From positions 16,337 through 80,336 of the forward strand of contig CAWVIZ010000004.1 in NCBI GenBank assembly GCA_963929535.1: a stretch of 64,000 bases of DNA, in the 5' to 3' direction. The notes under the pieces were generated by a model, which saw nothing but the letters and a program-made list of their open reading frames with translations, was not told where the DNA came from and ran no database searches. The position numbers and the translations under genes were made by a program. Of this stretch, positions 44,416-52,948 are shown piece after piece; the first letter of the stretch is position 1, and each line of letters begins with the position of its first letter. This DNA is from Pullilachnospira sp963929535. GTDB lineage: Bacteria; Bacillota; Clostridia; Lachnospirales; Lachnospiraceae.

Positions 44416-45369
44416 CTATTTTTTCATCACAGACGGTTTTCTGGTTCCGTCCAGGATATCCTTCAGCGCGCTTTCCGCCGTCACCTGATTGACTCTGGCC
44501 TTGGCATTCATCCGTACCCTGTGACATTCCACATCCAGGAACACATCCTCCACGTCTTCGGGAACCACATAGGTCCTTCCCCGAAGATACGCCAGAGCCT
44601 GCACCATTTTCGCCAGCGCGATGGTTCCCCTGGGACTTACCCCCAGCTCGATCAGAGAATGCTGTCTGGTGGCAGTCACCAGCCGTCCCATGTACTGATA
44701 GACAGCATCGTGGATATAAACGCCGCCAACCTGCCGGCGGATCTCCAGAAGCTCCGAGATTCCCATTACAGGAGTCACCTCCTGGAGAGGATCCTGGCGG
44801 ATTCTGCCCTTTACGATCTCCAGTTCATATTCCATGTCCGGATATCCCACATTCATGCAGATCATAAAACGGTCCAGCTGGGATTCCGGCAGAAGGGATG
44901 TTCCCGCGCTCCCCACCGGGTTCTGGGTGGCGATCACCACAAAAGGCCGGGGAAGTTCTCTGGTCACATGATCCACCGTCACCTTTCCCTCCTCCATCAC
45001 CTCCAGAAGCGCCGCCTGGGTTTTGGGAGACGTCCGGTTGATCTCATCCGCCAGCAGCAGATTGCACATCACAGCCCCCGGCTGATAGACAAATTTCCCC
45101 GTCTCCTTCTGATACATGGAAAATCCCACCACATCCGACGGCAGCACATCCGGCGTAAACTGGATCCTGTGCTGCTCCAGACCCAGAGCCCTGGAGAATG
45201 CCAGCGCCATGGTGGTCTTCCCCACCCCCGGAATATCCTCGATCAGAATGTGTCCTCCCGCCAGAATAGCCGTCATGATCTTCACCACGCAGTCATCCTT
45301 GCCGATCACCGCTTTCTTTATCTCCTGGATCGCCCGCAGGACCGGCTGCGCCTCTCTGTTCATCGCCAT
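44416..45369 (-). CDS. MoxR-family AAA+ ATPase
   Basis: 317 residues. Walker A GVGKTTMAL, Walker B LLADEINRTSPKTQAALLEVMEE, sensor ATQNPVGSAGTSLLPESQLDRF. MoxR ATPases act as chaperones that mature metal or vWA-containing complexes; the partner here is probably the DUF58 protein. AGGAG lies 9 nt before the ATG at 45369; a second ATG two codons later is equally possible. The GC-rich hairpin in the gap to DUF58 (GCTGCTGCCGGAACAGGCAGCAGC region near 44375) may reduce read-through. Confidence 0.94.
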   Translation of the reverse strand: MAMNREAQPVLRAIQEIKKAVIGKDDCVVKIMTAILAGGHILIEDIPGVGKTTMALAFSRALGLEQHRIQFTPDVLPSDVVGFSMYQKETGKFVYQPGAVMCNLLLADEINRTSPKTQAALLEVMEEGKVTVDHVTRELPRPFVVIATQNPVGSAGTSLLPESQLDRFMICMNVGYPDMEYELEIVKGRIRQDPLQEVTPVMGISELLEIRRQVGGVYIHDAVYQYMGRLVTATRQHSLIELGVSPRGTIALAKMVQALAYLRGRTYVVPEDVEDVFLDVECHRVRMNAKARVNQVTAESALKDILDGTRKPSVMKK

Positions 45370-45403
45370 ACCCCTTCACTCCTCTCTGTATCCTCACAAT
45401 GCC

Positions 45404-46045
45404 TTACAGCTCTCGTTTATCCCCTGACTCCCCTTCCGCAGCCCGAAGAAGCCGCTCCGTGGCCGCCGATGCCAGAGACGGCACGCTTTCCGGATGGATC
45501 CAGGAAGTAATGGTGGATTCAAACAGAATATTGCAGGAAGCCGGAAATTCCTCGTCACTGTCGTAAAATATATAAGTCAGCTCAATCCGGGGAAACACCG
45601 TGATCCGGTATCCCGCGTCCCCGTAGGGCACCGGGCATCCTCCCAGCGCCCTGGCCGCCCGGTCAAACAATTCCGTCCTTCCGGAAAAACGCTCTGTCAC
45701 AGGATCCACCGCGCTTTTTTTGTATGCCCGCTCAAAGCAGGCTGCCTCCCGGATCTGCCGGAACGGCACCCATTTCCCGCTGCGGACGGCATCCATCCGG
45801 GCAAAGCACAGATGGTGCATGATCAGAAGCCTGTCGTTTACCGGAGGGATCTGCCCCTTTCCATCCCTTATAACTCCGGATTCCCGGTCAATCTCCCATC
45901 TTTCCCGGAACCAGGGAATAAAAATGGTCTGATCCGTGACGGAAAAGCCCAGTTTGACCGCTGTCTTTTCCTGATCCAGCTTCAGAAACTCCTGCTGGAA
46001 ATGACGGAACACCTTTTCATAATTGGATTCAAATTCCTGCGGCAT
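45404..46045 (-). CDS. DUF3786 family protein
   Basis: About 213 residues. The C-terminal region RITVFPRIELTYIFYDSDEEFPASCNILFESTITSW is the hallmark of DUF3786, a family found in anaerobes with no known function. No membrane segments. The start at 46045 (MPQEFESNYEK) has GGAGGGG 6 nt upstream; GTG two codons earlier is unlikely. It heads the MoxR operon (34-bp gap) although it is not a usual member. Confidence 0.8.
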   Translation of the reverse strand: MPQEFESNYEKVFRHFQQEFLKLDQEKTAVKLGFSVTDQTIFIPWFRERWEIDRESGVIRDGKGQIPPVNDRLLIMHHLCFARMDAVRSGKWVPFRQIREAACFERAYKKSAVDPVTERFSGRTELFDRAARALGGCPVPYGDAGYRITVFPRIELTYIFYDSDEEFPASCNILFESTITSWIHPESVPSLASAATERLLRAAEGESGDKREL

Positions 46046-46193
46046 AAACACCCCTCCATACAGCTTTATAAGGATAGTTTATCAGCTTTTACAGGCGTCA
46101 ACAACTGTCATTTTTCTTACAATGAGGAACAGGCATCCTGCCCTTGAAACTCCGACGCATCAGCATTATAATGCTTTAAAGAGGTGATAAGAC

Positions 46194-46667
46194 ATGAATA
46201 CTATAAGAAGAGCCAATGAAGGGGACATTCCCGGGCTGTTCCGGCTTCTCTATCAGGTGAACGACATCCATCACAAAGGCCGCCCGGATCTGTTCAAAGG
46301 GGGAGGACGCAAGTATACGGAAGAAGAACTGGCCATTATGCTCCGCGATGACGGCAGACCCGTCTTCGTATCCGTGGACGAAACCGGCGCTGTCCTGGGG
46401 TATGCATTCTGTATCTTTATCCAGCATAAAGATGACAATATCCTGACAGATATCAAAACCCTGTATATTGATGACCTCTGTGTGGATGACGCACAGCGGG
46501 GCGCCCACATCGGAAGCGGCCTTTACCGGTATGTGCTGGACTTTGCCAGAGAAAGCGGCTGTTACAACGTGACGCTGAATGTCTGGGCGCTGAATGAATC
46601 CGCCTACAGATTTTATCAGAAATGCGGTCTGTCTATCCAGAAGATCGGGATGGAGCAGATCCTGTAG
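46194..46667 (+). CDS. GNAT-family N-acetyltransferase
   Basis: 157 residues with the acetyl-CoA motif DDLCVDDAQRGAHIGSGLYRYVLDFA (Q/RxxGxG/A form) and C-terminal NVWALNESAYRFYQKCGL, typical of RimI-like or small-molecule GNATs. The substrate is unknown. AGAGGTG precedes the ATG. It is monocistronic. Confidence 0.93.
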   Translation: MNTIRRANEGDIPGLFRLLYQVNDIHHKGRPDLFKGGGRKYTEEELAIMLRDDGRPVFVSVDETGAVLGYAFCIFIQHKDDNILTDIKTLYIDDLCVDDAQRGAHIGSGLYRYVLDFARESGCYNVTLNVWALNESAYRFYQKCGLSIQKIGMEQIL

Positions 46668-46854
46668 GCATCTGATTTCTTGTTTGTAGGAAAAATGCTG
46701 CCTGGCAGGATTCCGCCAGCGGCAGGTCAGGCGGCATCTTCCCATCGGCCGCGGCGCGGTCTCCGTTCCACTCCGACCGGCGTATAACAGATACCCGTCA
46801 TATCCTGCGCCCTGGCGGAGCATTTTGATTTCGGAAACGAAGCATCCTGTGAAG

Positions 46855-46920
46855 CCAAATACCCCGCAGCAAGCTACGGGGCATCAAACTTGCAGCGCAG
46901 CAGAGCTGCGGGGTATTTGG
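46855..46920. repeat. Perfect 16-bp inverted repeat
   Basis: CCAAATACCCCGCAGC (46855-46870) and its exact complement at 46905-46920, with a 34-bp interval containing ACGGGGC. It lies just upstream of a family A core. There is no T-run of terminator type, so it is probably part of a repeat element. Confidence 0.7.
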
Positions 46921-46921
46921 T

Positions 46922-46970
46922 CTTCGCTTCACTGCGGTCGGCGCTAAACGTGTGCCGCTGGCACACAGCG
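46922..46970. repeat. Family A core unit (single)
   Basis: One copy of the core containing CGGTCGGCGCTAAACG and GTGTGCCGCTGGCACAC. A related end segment (TAACGGTGAAACCGTAAGGC) lies at 47232-47251. Confidence 0.6.
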
Positions 46971-47026
46971 CCGCCAAATGGACATGCAAGCATGTCCGCT
47001 TGGCTCGCTGCTCGCGGGAATAAAAC

Positions 47027-47074
47027 AAAACCGGAAGAACGTCCTCAAAAATGACGGATATTCTTCCGGTTTTT
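47027..47074 (-). terminator. Terminator downstream of the ABC exporter pair
   Basis: The stem AAAACCGGAAGAA / TTCTTCCGGTTTT, followed on the minus strand by TTTTGTTTTATT. It lies about 200 bp beyond the last ABC stop codon. Confidence 0.7.
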
Positions 47075-47077
47075 GCG

Positions 47078-47165
47078 CGATACCCCCGGCAAGCCACCGC
47101 CATGCCGGCATGAGCGGGTATTTGCCGGGCAACGGACAGCGAACGTCTTTGCCGCAAGCTGCCCG
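47078..47165. repeat. Family B repeat, single inverted copy
   Basis: Matches, in reverse complement, the left half of the 135-bp units at 50.8-51.2 kb, including the stem GCCCGGCAAATA ... TTGCCGGG and the CATGCC-GGCATG centre. Divergence from the tandem copies is visible (several substitutions). Confidence 0.65.
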
Positions 47166-47270
47166 CAGTATCACAGGGATCCGATGGATCGATCAGCAGT
47201 CTGGCCCTCCGGCCGCACCGCTTTTTTTCTGTAACGGTGAAACCGTAAGGCCGGACTGCTGCGTTTTTCT

Positions 47271-49119
47271 CTACTGGAACTGGGAATAATATAATTTCGC
47301 GTACAGTCCCCCCTGCTCCAGCAGCGTCCTGTGGGTTCCCTGTTCCACGATATCTCCGTTCTGCACCACCAGGATATGATCCGCGTTCTGGATCGTGGAC
47401 AGCCGGTGGGCGATCACAAAGCACGTCTTTCCCTTCATCAGCTCCCGCATGGCCAGCTGGATCTTCTCCTCAGTCTGGGTATCCACATTGGAGGTGGCCT
47501 CGTCCAGGATCAGCATCTTGGAATCCAGCAGCATGGCCCGGGCGATGGTGAGCATCTGCTTCTGGCCCTTGGAAAGTCCGGAGCCGTCTCCTGTCAGAAC
47601 CGTATCATAGCCGTCTGCCATCTGCATGATGGCTTCATGGATATGAGCGGCTTTGCAGGCCTTTATCACATCCTCCAGCGTGGCGTCTTCCTTTCCATAG
47701 GAGAGATTTTCATAGATGGTTCCCGTAAACAGCCAGGTATCCTGCAGCACCATGGTATAGGCACGGCGCAGACTGCTTCTGGTAAGCCTGGAGATCTCCT
47801 TTCCATCCACGGTGATGGATCCGGCCTGAGGATCGTAGAACCGCATCAGCAGATTGATCAGCGTTGTCTTTCCCGCGCCCGTGGGACCCACGATGGCAGT
47901 CAGGCTGCCGGGCTCCGCATGGAAGCTGAGATCGTGGATAATCGTCTGCCCCGGCAGATAACCGAAAGCGGACATGCTCCATACGCACATCTCCCCGCAC
48001 ATCCGTAAGCTCCCGGGCATCCGGCGCGTCGGCAGGCTCCGGAGCTTCGTCGATCAGCCGGAAGATCCGTTCCGCCGCCGCAGTGGCGGACTGAAGCTCA
48101 CTTAAGATATTGGCCGCCTCATTGATGGGCCCGGAAAATTTCCGGGAATACAGCACGAAGGAGGACAGATTTCCAATGGAAATACTCTGACCCAGATACA
48201 GGATGGCTCCCAGCACGCTCACCAGAGAAAGGGAGAGATTGTTGATAAAGTTTACGGAAGGGCCGGTCATACTGCCGTAGTAATCCGCATTGTAGTAGGC
48301 GTCCACGGCTTCCGTATTTTTCTTATCAAACCGGGAGATCATGGTTTCCTCCTGGTGATAGGCTTTGATGGTCTTCTGACCGCTGATGATCTCCTCAGAA
48401 TAACCGTTCAGCTCTCCCAGCTTTGCGGAACGCTTCCGAAACAGCGGCCGCACTCTTCCCGTCATGAACTTGGTCAGAAAGATGGACGCCGGAATGGTGA
48501 TCACAAAAACCGACACCAGCACCGGAGCGATCATCAGCATCATCACCAGCGATCCCACCACTGTGATCACACTGGTGCAGATCTGCAGAAGATCGTTGGA
48601 CAGAGAAGCATTCACCGTATCAATATCATAGGAAATACGGCTGACAATATCTCCGGTCTGGGTCCTGTCAAAATATCCCACCGGAAGCCCCATCAGCGTG
48701 TCGAAAATATCCTTTCTCATCTGATACATCACCCGCTGGCTGAAGCGGATGGTGATACGGGAAAGTATGTAGGTCAGAAGGGAGGAAACCGCGTAAAATC
48801 CGATCATCAGCCCCGCATAAAAGAATACTCTGGGAAAATCCACGTCTCCCACTCCGTGGATGGCGTCGATGGCGTACCCAGACAGCATGGGTCCCACCAG
48901 TCCCAGCAGATTGCTGACCAGAGTCAGGAACAGCGCCAGAAACAGCAGCCATTTGTACTGATACAGATATCCCCACAGACGGATCAGCACGTAACGGCGG
49001 TCTCTGGGTTTTCCCTGCCGGTAGATCTCATCCTCCTGGGACAGCGGGGCCTTCCCAAAGAAGGAAAAGGAATTTTTTTTCTTTTTCTCCGCGTCAGACG
49101 GACGCCGCATAGTTCTCAT
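47271..49119 (-). pseudogene. ABC exporter half-transporter, split by a one-base frameshift
   Basis: The reading frame from 49119 (MRTMRRPSDAEKKKK, six-helix membrane domain) breaks near 47964 at the start of the ATPase domain. The frame ending at 47271 continues exactly: VRMEHVRF then GYLPGQTIIHDLSF. Removing one C at 47964 restores a 615-residue protein, which implies a single-base insertion or a sequence error. The ATPase part has Walker A VGPTGAGKTT, a non-canonical signature LSKGQKQM and Walker B LILDEATS. It overlaps the upstream ABC gene by 26 bp, and they form a heterodimeric exporter of LmrCD/BmrCD type. If the frameshift is real, the product lacks its ATPase domain. Confidence 0.85.
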
Positions 49120-50833
49120 CTCCCATCTGTGAAATACTGATCTGACGGTACGGCGCGCAGGAAGCCATCAGCTCCTCATGGGTGCCGTAGCCGATCTCCT
49201 TTCCATTTTCCAGCATCAGAATATGGTCCGCATGACGGATGGAGCTGGCTCTCTGGGCCACGATAATGGTAGTGGTCCCCTTGAAATTCTTCGCCAGGGC
49301 CTGACGGAGTCTGGCATCTGTCTGGTAATCCAGGGCGCTGGAGGAGTCATCCAGGATCAGGATCTCCGGATGGGAAGCCAATGCCCTGGAGATCAGCACC
49401 CGCTGCTTCTGCCCGCCGCTTAAGTTGGAACCCCGGATAGCCAGCTTATAGGACAGACCGCCCTCCTGCTCCTGGATAAAAGGCCGGGCCTGCGCACAGT
49501 CAATGGCATTCTGTATCTCCTCATCGCTGATATTTCGTCCGAACCGGATGTTTTCCTCAATGGTATCCGCAAACAGCACATCATTCTGAAATACGATGCC
49601 GAACTTTTTGTGAAGCTGACTGGAAGGAATGCTGCGGACATCATCCCCGCCGATGCGGATCGTCCCTTTGTCCGCGTCATAGAAACGGATCAGCAGATTG
49701 ATGATGGTGCTTTTTCCGCAGCCGGTAGCCCCAATGATCCCCAGCGTTTCCCCTTTCTTCAGGGCAAAGGAGATATCGGATACCACTTCTGTCCTGCCCG
49801 TATGATAGGCAAAGGATACGTGATCGAACTGCACATGGTATTCCGAATCCTGATGATCCTTCTCCCAGAGATGCAGATCCTCCGGTGCGTCCAGCACCTC
49901 GCTGATACGCTTCGCGGAAGCGGAGCCCTTGGAAAACAGCATGAACATCCTGTTGATGGACAGCAGCGCGTTCAGGATAATGGTGAAGTAAGTAAGAAAC
50001 GCCAGGATCGTACCCGTCTGCGTCTCTCCCGCAGCCACCCGGAATGCTCCCACCACAACCACCAGCGTAAGTCCCACATTCAGGAACATGTTCATCAGGG
50101 GATTGCTGGCCGCCATGGTAACGGAGGCTTTCGTCTCCTTCTGAACGATATTTTCATTGGCTGCCCGGAACCGTTCTTTTTCATATTCCGTTTTGGAAAG
50201 GGCCTTGATCACCCGGATCCCGGAGGCATTTTCCCGGACTACCCGTACCATCCGGTCCACGGCCTGCTGCAGCTGGGTATACAGCGGAATACCCTTTCTG
50301 GAAATATAGAAAACCGTCACTCCCACAAAAGGCAGCATGGCCATCAGCACCAGGGTCAGCACCGGATCCATGAACATGGTCATGGTGATGCCCCCCAGAA
50401 GCAGTATGGGAGCCCGGATCCCCAGCCTCTGCATCATTCCGATCATCTGATGGATATTATACGTATCGGACGTCAGCCGGGATTCCAGGGAAGCAATGGT
50501 AAAACCGTCCGTCTGGCGGCAGGACAGATAGGAAATCCTGGCAAACAGATCGTGTCTCAGCCGTTCCGTTGTATCCCTGGCCACCCTGGATGCCATCCGG
50601 TTGGCGATCACGTTTCCGGCCCAGGCAACCACAGAGCAGACCAGCATCAGACCGCCGAAGATCAAAATCTTCCGCATACTCCTCTGGGGCACGATCACAT
50701 CGATCATATACGACAGGATCCACGGCAGAAACAGGTCCATGATCGTTCCGATAAACTTGATGGTCACTCCCAGGATCATCCGCAGGACATACGGACGCAG
50801 ATAGAGAAATACCTTTTTCAATGGTAAAGACAC
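49094..50833 (-). CDS. ABC exporter half-transporter (heterodimer partner)
   Basis: About 579 residues, membrane domain then ATPase. Walker A GATGCGKST, signature LSGGQKQR, Walker B LILDDSSSALD, in which the catalytic Glu is Asp. This degenerate site complements the degenerate signature (LSKGQ) of the partner, as in heterodimeric multidrug exporters. The start is taken at GTG 50833 (VSLPLKKVFLYL), with GGGGAAGGG close upstream; TTG four codons on is an alternative. The same frame stays open to 51328, but that part is translated family B repeat, so I exclude it. Confidence 0.9.
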   Translation of the reverse strand: MSLPLKKVFLYLRPYVLRMILGVTIKFIGTIMDLFLPWILSYMIDVIVPQRSMRKILIFGGLMLVCSVVAWAGNVIANRMASRVARDTTERLRHDLFARISYLSCRQTDGFTIASLESRLTSDTYNIHQMIGMMQRLGIRAPILLLGGITMTMFMDPVLTLVLMAMLPFVGVTVFYISRKGIPLYTQLQQAVDRMVRVVRENASGIRVIKALSKTEYEKERFRAANENIVQKETKASVTMAASNPLMNMFLNVGLTLVVVVGAFRVAAGETQTGTILAFLTYFTIILNALLSINRMFMLFSKGSASAKRISEVLDAPEDLHLWEKDHQDSEYHVQFDHVSFAYHTGRTEVVSDISFALKKGETLGIIGATGCGKSTIINLLIRFYDADKGTIRIGGDDVRSIPSSQLHKKFGIVFQNDVLFADTIEENIRFGRNISDEEIQNAIDCAQARPFIQEQEGGLSYKLAIRGSNLSGGQKQRVLISRALASHPEILILDDSSSALDYQTDARLRQALAKNFKGTTTIIVAQRASSIRHADHILMLENGKEIGYGTHEELMASCAPYRQISISQMGDENYAASV

Positions 50834-50841
50834 CCCTTCCC

Positions 50842-51247
50842 CGATCGGATGGGGGAAATTTCTTTCCCCCATCCGATCCACTCGATACTTCGGGCAGCTT
50901 GCGGCTAATGCCGTCCGCTGCCCGTTGCCCGGCAAATATCCGCTCATGCAAGCATGGCGGCTGCTTGCCGGGCGTATCGATCGGATAGGGGAACTCCCTT
51001 CCCCCATCCGATCCACGCGATACTTCGGACAGCTCACGGCTAATGCCGTTCGCTGCCCGTTGCCCGGCAAATATCCGCTCATGCAAGCATGGCGGCTGCT
51101 TGCCGGGCGTATCGATCGGATAGGGGAACTCCCTTCCCCATCCGATCCACGCGATACTTCGGACAGCTCACGGCTAATGCCGCTCGCTGCCCGTTGCCCG
51201 GCAAATATCCGCTCATGCAAGCATGGCGGCTGCTTGCCGGGCGTATC
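50842..51247. repeat. Family B: three tandem palindromic units of about 135 bp
   Basis: Units start at 50842, 50978 and 51113. Each has a long interrupted palindrome from GCCCGGCAA to TTGCCGGGC with inner CCGC/GCGG and CATGCAAGCATG. Unit 1 also has a GGATGGGGGAAA/TTTCCCCCATCC-type stem. Units are nearly identical. They lie directly upstream of the ABC start codon, between it and the divergent dinB. Confidence 0.88.
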
Positions 51248-51475
51248 GCTGCAAAATATTGCGCCTACAATTATTGCAGACGCAACTATATAATTCAGCA
51301 TACTATTTCCCACAGGAAAAGTCAACATATTTTATTTTCAAAACGTGTGTTCTGTATTATACTGATTACAGTACACAGAATCCCAAAAGATCTATCCCCG
51401 TCCATGTCCTTTATGACAGCGGAAGGAAGACTTATTAACCCGCCAAAGCGTACGGAAGCAGGAGGTGAGCCCGCC
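51248..51475. other. Promoter region between the ABC operon and dinB
   Basis: AT-rich DNA at 51250-51420. A TATTATACT sequence near 51354 is a plausible -10 for dinB, but no clear -35 is seen. I found no CGAAC-N4-GTTCG LexA box. Confidence 0.35.
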
Positions 51476-52687
51476 ATGGACCGTATCATTTTTCATATCG
51501 ATGTGAACTCTGCCTATTTAAGCTGGAGCGCCCTGAAGATCCTCCGGGACGATCCGGATGCCGTGGACATCCGCACCATCCCGGCAATCATCGGCGGCGA
51601 CCGTCAGACCCGCCACGGAATCGTTCTGGCCAAGTCACTCCCCGCCAAAAAGCTGTACGGTATCCGGACCGCTGAACCGGTGGCCAGTGCCCTGAAGAAA
51701 TGTCCCACGCTTGCCATCATTCCTCCGGACCATCAGCTCTATTCCCGATACAGCCGCAGATTCATCCAGTTTCTCCGCTCTCTGACACCGGAAATCGAAC
51801 AGGTGAGTATCGATGAATGTTATCTGGACTACACCCACATCGCCGGCCGTTTTTCCTCCCCTGAAGAGGGAGCCGCCTACATCCGGAACCACATCAGGGA
51901 TATCTACGGCTTTACCGTCAATGTGGGAATTTCCACCAATAAGCTTCTGGCCAAGATGGCGTCTGACCTGGAGAAGCCGGATAAAACCCACACCCTTTTT
52001 CCCTGGGAGATCCGGGAAAAGATGTGGCCCCTTCCCATTTCAGACCTTTTCATGGCCGGCCACGCTTCCGTAGCCGTTCTGGAAAAGCTGGAGATCCGTA
52101 CGATCGGGGATCTGGCCCGCACGGATCCGGTCATTCTCTCCCTGCACCTGAAAAGTCACGGGCGGACGCTCTGGGAATATGCCAATGGCATCGACAGCTC
52201 CCCCGTAGAGAGTGAGCCGTCCCAGGCAAAAGGCGTGGGAAATTCCACCACCCTGGCTCAGGATGTGACCTCCGCCCGGGAAGCGTACCCCATTCTCCGC
52301 CGTCTTTCCAACAAAGTAGGAAAAAGGCTGGAGGCATCCGGGCAGTCTGCCAATAACCTGTGCGTGGAGATCAAATATTCCACCTTTGACAAGTATTCCC
52401 GCCAGATGCCCCTTCCGGAAGCCACTCAGGACGGGAATATCCTCTGGCAGAATGCCTGTTCTCTGTTTGACGCTCTGTGGAATGGGAATCCCATCCGGCT
52501 TCTTGGCGTCCGGGCAGGAAAGCTGACGGACAAAAGCGAGCCCGTTCAGATGAGCCTTTTTTCCTACGATCCCGCCGCTGTGGCCAGACAGCAGAAACTG
52601 GACCGGGCCCTGGATAAGATCCGGGGAAAATACGGTGTGGACGCTGTTATAAAAGGAAGTCAGATGGCAGATCATGAAGAGAAATGA
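51476..52687 (+). CDS. dinB: DNA polymerase IV (Y-family)
   Basis: 403 residues. Catalytic metal ligands: FHIDVNSAYLSW (first Asp) and EQVSIDECYLDYT (Asp-Glu pair). Little-finger domain to the end, closing with QMSLFSYDP-type sequence that may bind the sliding clamp (QMSLF). It copies damaged DNA with low fidelity. The N-terminal motif departs from the common DMDAFFASVE form but fits a clostridial subgroup. The start at 51476 follows GGAGGTG by 8 nt; the frame is open to 51089 through family B repeat. Confidence 0.94.
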   Translation: MDRIIFHIDVNSAYLSWSALKILRDDPDAVDIRTIPAIIGGDRQTRHGIVLAKSLPAKKLYGIRTAEPVASALKKCPTLAIIPPDHQLYSRYSRRFIQFLRSLTPEIEQVSIDECYLDYTHIAGRFSSPEEGAAYIRNHIRDIYGFTVNVGISTNKLLAKMASDLEKPDKTHTLFPWEIREKMWPLPISDLFMAGHASVAVLEKLEIRTIGDLARTDPVILSLHLKSHGRTLWEYANGIDSSPVESEPSQAKGVGNSTTLAQDVTSAREAYPILRRLSNKVGKRLEASGQSANNLCVEIKYSTFDKYSRQMPLPEATQDGNILWQNACSLFDALWNGNPIRLLGVRAGKLTDKSEPVQMSLFSYDPAAVARQQKLDRALDKIRGKYGVDAVIKGSQMADHEEK

Positions 52688-52739
52688 TATTTTACATATT
52701 TCTGCTCCCGCGAAATCTCCGGCTCAGAAATATCAAAAA

Positions 52740-52823
52740 GACGGCTGCACGGAACCCCCGCTGTTTTCCACCTTGCAGGCTCAATGGCCATAGATGGATT
52801 TTCGGGTTTCCTGTGCAGCCGTC
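52740..52823. terminator. Long stem-loop between convergent dinB and gdhA
   Basis: GACGGCTGCAC (52740-52750) pairs with GTGCAGCCGTC (52813-52823), extending inward with GGAA/TTCC and CCC/GGG. On the minus strand TTTTTGATATT follows, so it looks like the gdhA terminator. Confidence 0.6.
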
Positions 52824-52948
52824 TCTGATTCAGTCCTTATCTATTTTTCCTGTCATCCTCCGCCGGTCTGATCGGACATCCTTACATCCTTTTCACCGGA
52901 ATGCCGCTCCATGGCAGAGGACTTTTTCATAACCGATCCGCTTATCTT

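Noticed and set aside
50834..51328. A 165-codon N-terminal extension of the ABC exporter
   Set aside because: It translates the family B repeats and has no ABC homology. Normal family length is reached from GTG 50833.
51300..51475. LexA box upstream of dinB
   Set aside because: No CGAAC-N4-GTTCG match was found; the nearby TGTGTTCTG lacks the second half.
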